64,000 bases of DNA. Origin: Arsenophonus sp052174115. Lineage in GTDB: Bacteria > Pseudomonadota > Gammaproteobacteria > Enterobacterales > Enterobacteriaceae. The position numbers were made by a program, and so were the translations under genes. The stretch is from contig JBQMRX010000001.1 in assembly GCA_052174115.1 (NCBI GenBank), forward strand, positions 186,001-250,000, written 5' to 3'. The notes below the pieces were generated by a model. That model did no database searches and had not been told where the DNA came from. It saw nothing but the letters and a program-made list of their open reading frames with translations. Shown here in pieces: positions 60,850 to 64,000 of the stretch; within the stretch, counting starts at the first letter, position 1, and each line of letters begins with the position of its first letter.

Positions 60850-62145
60850 ATGCTAGGAAAAGAAAAAAATATTATAGAGTTAATCGATAAAGATTCAGAA
60901 AAAATTGAGCTTCAAATACTAAATTCTACACTTGGGATTGATGTAATTGATATTCGAGGATTACGCTCTAAAGGTTATTTTACCTATGATCCTGGCTTTA
61001 CATCAACTGCATCTTGCGAGTCTAAAATTACCTATATCGATGGAGATAAAGGTATTCTTTTGCACAGAGGATACTCTATTGATCAATTGGCTACTACTTC
61101 TACTTATTTAGAAGTTTGTTATATACTACTTTATGGTGAAAAACCTTCACAAAATGATTATGATAATTTTAAAAAAAATATTACTAATCATACAATGATC
61201 CACGATCAAATTAGTCGCCTTTTACAAAGTTTTCCGCGTAATTCTCATCCAATGGCAATTCTTTGTTGCATAACTGGTGCATTAGCTGCTTTTTATCATG
61301 ATTCAATAGATATTAATAATCCACGACATCGTGAAACAGCAGCATTTAGATTACTATCAAAAATGCCTACTATTGCAGCAATGTGTTATAAATATTCTAT
61401 TGGTCAACCTTTTATTTTCCCGAAAAATAATCTTTCTTATTCAGCAAATTTTCTTCATATGATGTTTGCTACACCATGTGAAAAATATCAAGTTAATCCA
61501 ATTATCGAACGAGCAATGGATCGTCTTTTTATTTTACATGCTGATCATGAACAAAACGCTTCAACTTCAACGGTAAGAATAGCCGGCTCTTCTGGCGCAA
61601 ATCCATTTGCTTGTATTGCTGCTGGAATTGCTTCTCTTTGGGGACCGGCGCATGGTGGAGCTAATGAAGCCTGTTTACGTATGTTAGAAGAAATTCAAAC
61701 TGTCGAAAATATCCCTAAATTTATAAAGCGTGCAAAAAATAAAGATGATTCTTTTCGTTTGATGGGATTTGGTCATCGAATTTATAAAAATTATGATCCA
61801 CGTGCAACAGTCATGAAACAGACCTGCGATGAAGTACTTAAAGAACTTAAATTAAATGAAGATATATTAGAAGTTACTAAAAAATTAGAACACATAGCTA
61901 TCAATGATCCTTATTTTATTGAAAAAAAACTTTATCCAAATGTAGATTTCTATTCTGGTATTATCTTAAAAGCAATTGGAATTCCAACAACTATGTTTAC
62001 AGTTATTTTTGCTATTGCTCGTACAATTGGTTGGATTGCTCACTGGAATGAAATGCATAATAAAAAATTAAAAATTGCTCGTCCTCGTCAATTATATACA
62101 GGTAATAAACAAAAAAATTTTCATAGTAATTTAACTAAAAAATAA
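60850..62145 (+). CDS. gltA: Citrate synthase
   Basis: Type II hexameric citrate synthase joining acetyl-CoA and oxaloacetate, the entry to the TCA cycle. Catalytic residues are all present: a histidine in WGPAHGGANEA, a histidine in LMGFGHRIYKNYDPRAT and an aspartate in YPNVDFYSGI. It is 431 residues (427 in E. coli). AAGGAGA before the ATG is the best ribosome site in the window, suggesting strong expression. It is divergent from sdhC, and its 3' end faces ybgI. Confidence 0.98.
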   Translation: MLGKEKNIIELIDKDSEKIELQILNSTLGIDVIDIRGLRSKGYFTYDPGFTSTASCESKITYIDGDKGILLHRGYSIDQLATTSTYLEVCYILLYGEKPSQNDYDNFKKNITNHTMIHDQISRLLQSFPRNSHPMAILCCITGALAAFYHDSIDINNPRHRETAAFRLLSKMPTIAAMCYKYSIGQPFIFPKNNLSYSANFLHMMFATPCEKYQVNPIIERAMDRLFILHADHEQNASTSTVRIAGSSGANPFACIAAGIASLWGPAHGGANEACLRMLEEIQTVENIPKFIKRAKNKDDSFRLMGFGHRIYKNYDPRATVMKQTCDEVLKELKLNEDILEVTKKLEHIAINDPYFIEKKLYPNVDFYSGIILKAIGIPTTMFTVIFAIARTIGWIAHWNEMHNKKLKIARPRQLYTGNKQKNFHSNLTKK

Positions 62146-62166
62146 TTAATCATCATTTAAATAAAT

Positions 62167-62226
62167 AAACTGTATCTTAATATTTTATTTTAAAATTAAT
62201 AATTATATAAAAATAAGATACAGTTT
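62167..62226. terminator. Bidirectional terminator between gltA and ybgI
   Basis: 13-bp perfect arms AAACTGTATCTTA (62167-62179) and TAAGATACAGTTT (62214-62226), with a 34-base AT-rich loop that can partly extend the stem. It lies between two convergent genes, 22 bases after the gltA stop and 62 bases after the ybgI stop. T-rich sequence follows on both sides, though not an uninterrupted run. Confidence 0.6.
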
Positions 62227-62287
62227 GGTAAAAATTTTTCTTATTTAATAATTTCTTATTCTGATTTATATTTATTTCTTATAAAAA

Positions 62288-63031
62288 TTAAACAGGATTA
62301 TATATGTCTATAAAAGTAACTTCAAAATTATAATTTTTATGTAACCATTTTCCTAATGCTTTAATACCAAATCGTTCTGTTGCATGATGACCTGCAGCAT
62401 AAAAATGAATTCCCATTTCTCTAGCAATATGAATTGTTTGTTCAGAGGCTTCACCAGTTATAAAAGCATCAGTTCCGGCTTCAGCTGCTTTTTGAATAAA
62501 ATTCTGTCCACTTCCAGTACACCAAGCAATAGTATGGATATTTTTTGGACCATTATCACCACAATATAATAGTTTACGTGCTAACCTATTACTTAAACGT
62601 AACATTAAATCATCAGAAGTTATTGGTTTCTTAAATTTACCTATTGGTAATAAAGGTGTAATGTATCTATCAATTTCAACTTCCATAATATTTCCTAATT
62701 GTATATTATTACCAATAATATGATGACCATCAAGTGGTAAATGATAACTATAAAGATTAATATCATTGCAAAGTAATGATTTTAATCGATTACGCTTCAT
62801 ATTAAGAATATTAACAGGTTCATTTTTCCAAAAATAACCATGATGAACAATAATCGCATCTATATCTAATTTTATAGCTTCATCAAGTAATTTTTGTGAT
62901 GCGGTTACGCCAGTTACTATTTTTTTTATTTTTAATCGTCCTTCAACTTGAAGTCCATTAGGAATATAATCTTGATATTTATCAATATTCAAATACGCAT
63001 TAATTAATTGTTCTAATTCAATATTATACAT
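62288..63031 (-). CDS. ybgI: NIF3/DUF34 family protein YbgI
   Basis: Member of the widely conserved NIF3 family, a hexameric toroid with a two-metal site; some members hydrolyse GTP or related substrates, but the physiological role is unsettled. Metal-binding elements are seen: IIVHHGYFWKNE near residue 60, a middle HLPLDGH, and C-terminal HHATERFG. The 247 residues equal E. coli YbgI. Retention in a reduced genome suggests a housekeeping function. Confidence 0.94.
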   Translation of the reverse strand: MYNIELEQLINAYLNIDKYQDYIPNGLQVEGRLKIKKIVTGVTASQKLLDEAIKLDIDAIIVHHGYFWKNEPVNILNMKRNRLKSLLCNDINLYSYHLPLDGHHIIGNNIQLGNIMEVEIDRYITPLLPIGKFKKPITSDDLMLRLSNRLARKLLYCGDNGPKNIHTIAWCTGSGQNFIQKAAEAGTDAFITGEASEQTIHIAREMGIHFYAAGHHATERFGIKALGKWLHKNYNFEVTFIDIYNPV

Positions 63032-63574
63032 ACTTATCTATTTATCTTATCTTATTTGTAAAAATAAATTACTTTTAAATAAAATTTAAAAGTATATTTA
63101 ACAATATCTTAAAGTAAAAAACTTAAATTCATATTACGATAATTTATAATATAATATTTTATTTTTTAATCAATTAATATTTTATAGATTAAATATCTTT
63201 ATGATTAACTAATTAAAAAAAATTAATTACTAATTTTTAATTATATATTATTACAGAAAATTAAAAAGCAACTAGAATTATTTTAAAAAAATAAAAGTAA
63301 CTAAAAATATAAAAATATATTATAAATGTAACAAAAATAATTTGATCTTAATGGTATTAATAATATTTAAATATAAAGTATGTTCATTTATTTAATATTT
63401 AAAGTAAAAGTTAAAAACAAATTAATTTCTATTTAGAAAAATAAATTTTTTACTAAAAAATAGGTATAATTTATATTTTAATAAGAAATCATTTATATAT
63501 AATATGATATAATTAATTACTTTTTTATTATTATTTTATAAAAATTTTTTACTTATATTAAATAATAATATTAT
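63032..63574. other. 0.54-kb spacer before pgm 3' end
   Basis: No gene is seen. A hairpin with 12-bp AT-only arms (63555-63566 and 63570-63581) overlaps the pgm stop codon. It may serve as a weak terminator for pgm. Confidence 0.5.
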
Positions 63575-64000
63575 TTAATATTCAATAACTTGATTAACTA
63601 TATGAATAGCTTCTTGTTCAATTAATTTAAGATGTTCATTACTACGAAAACTTTCACAATAAATTTTATAGACTTCTTCAGTGCCTGAAGATCGAATAGT
63701 GAACCACCCATAATCTGTTATTATTTTTAAACCACCAATGGCGGCACCATTACCAGGTGCTTTGTTTAATCGAGCAATAATTGGGTCACCAGCCAACATA
63801 TTTACTGATACCATTTTAGTTGTTAATTTAGATAAAATTTGTTTTTGTTTATAACTAGCTTTAGCTTGAATACGACTATAATAAGGTTGTCCAAAATAAC
63901 ATTCAAGATCTTGATAGTGCTGTTGTGGATTTTTACCTGTTACTGCTGTTATTTCAGCTGCTAATAGACAAAGAATTATACCATCTTTATCAGTTGTCCA
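63575..64000 (-). CDS. pgm: Phosphoglucomutase (3' part, cut by window edge)
   Basis: C-terminal 141 residues of phosphoglucomutase, which interconverts glucose 1- and 6-phosphate. The frame is open to the window edge, beginning WTTDKDGIILCLLAAEI, in register with E. coli Pgm. TGKNPQQHYQDLECYFG and the phosphate-binding RSSGTEEVYKIYCESF follow. One substitution is visible: E. coli has RPSGTED where this has RSSGTEE. The start codon and active-site serine lie beyond the edge, so whether the gene is intact cannot be judged. Confidence 0.93.
   Translation of the reverse strand, partial: WTTDKDGIILCLLAAEITAVTGKNPQQHYQDLECYFGQPYYSRIQAKASYKQKQILSKLTTKMVSVNMLAGDPIIARLNKAPGNGAAIGGLKIITDYGWFTIRSSGTEEVYKIYCESFRSNEHLKLIEQEAIHIVNQVIEY

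Overview
This window looks like part of the chromosome of an obligate, genome-reduced insect endosymbiont of the Enterobacterales. Three things point there. Base composition is extremely A+T-rich, with spacers made almost only of A and T. Proteins align residue by residue with the Escherichia coli forms (recalled from memory). Gene order is E. coli-like with most intervening genes deleted. Only about 70% of the window is intact gene; the rest is long AT-rich spacer, two recognisable pseudogenes and two tRNA genes. The exact lineage (Arsenophonus-like, Sodalis-allied, Wigglesworthia-like or another) cannot be settled from this window.

Layout. 1-4.8 kb: tRNA-Ser(UGA), gyrA, and divergent ubiG. 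6.6-21.6 kb: the complete nuo operon for respiratory complex I, all on the minus strand in the order nuoA to nuoN, with nuoC and nuoD fused. 21.6-25.0 kb: a gene desert that contains a decayed, near full-length alaA pseudogene. 25.0-36.5 kb: minus-strand housekeeping genes ubiX, purF, cvpA, dedD, folC, accD, dedA, truA, pdxB and fabB; fabB has a FabR-type palindrome upstream and a clear terminator downstream. 37.3-38.4 kb: aroC pseudogene. 39.5-40.7 kb: mlaA and tRNA-Arg(CCU). 40.7-43.3 kb: spacer at the join between two blocks that are far apart in E. coli; it holds a 48-bp perfect palindrome. 43.3-48.1 kb: tolQ-tolR-tolA-tolB-pal-cpoB operon. 50.5-60.3 kb: sdhCDAB-sucABCD. 60.8-62.1 kb: divergent gltA. 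The window ends with ybgI and the 3' part of pgm.

Together the genes describe an aerobically respiring cell. Citrate synthase, 2-oxoglutarate dehydrogenase, succinyl-CoA synthetase and succinate dehydrogenase feed NADH and succinate electrons through complexes I and II into ubiquinone. UbiG and UbiX belong to ubiquinone synthesis. The Tol-Pal system and MlaA show that a Gram-negative outer membrane is still maintained. accD and fabB show fatty acid synthesis; pdxB and folC keep steps of vitamin B6 and folate metabolism, which would fit a nutritional role (inference). Loss of aroC while chorismate-using branches persist is the most interesting metabolic point.

I see no phage, insertion sequence, CRISPR array, secretion system or unknown multi-gene system. 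The points worth a second look are decay and regulatory remnants: the two pseudogenes, tRNA genes without encoded CCA (one with stem mismatches), an altered GyrA box with loss of the acidic tail, the FabR-type operator, a shortened TolA and several long AT-only palindromes.
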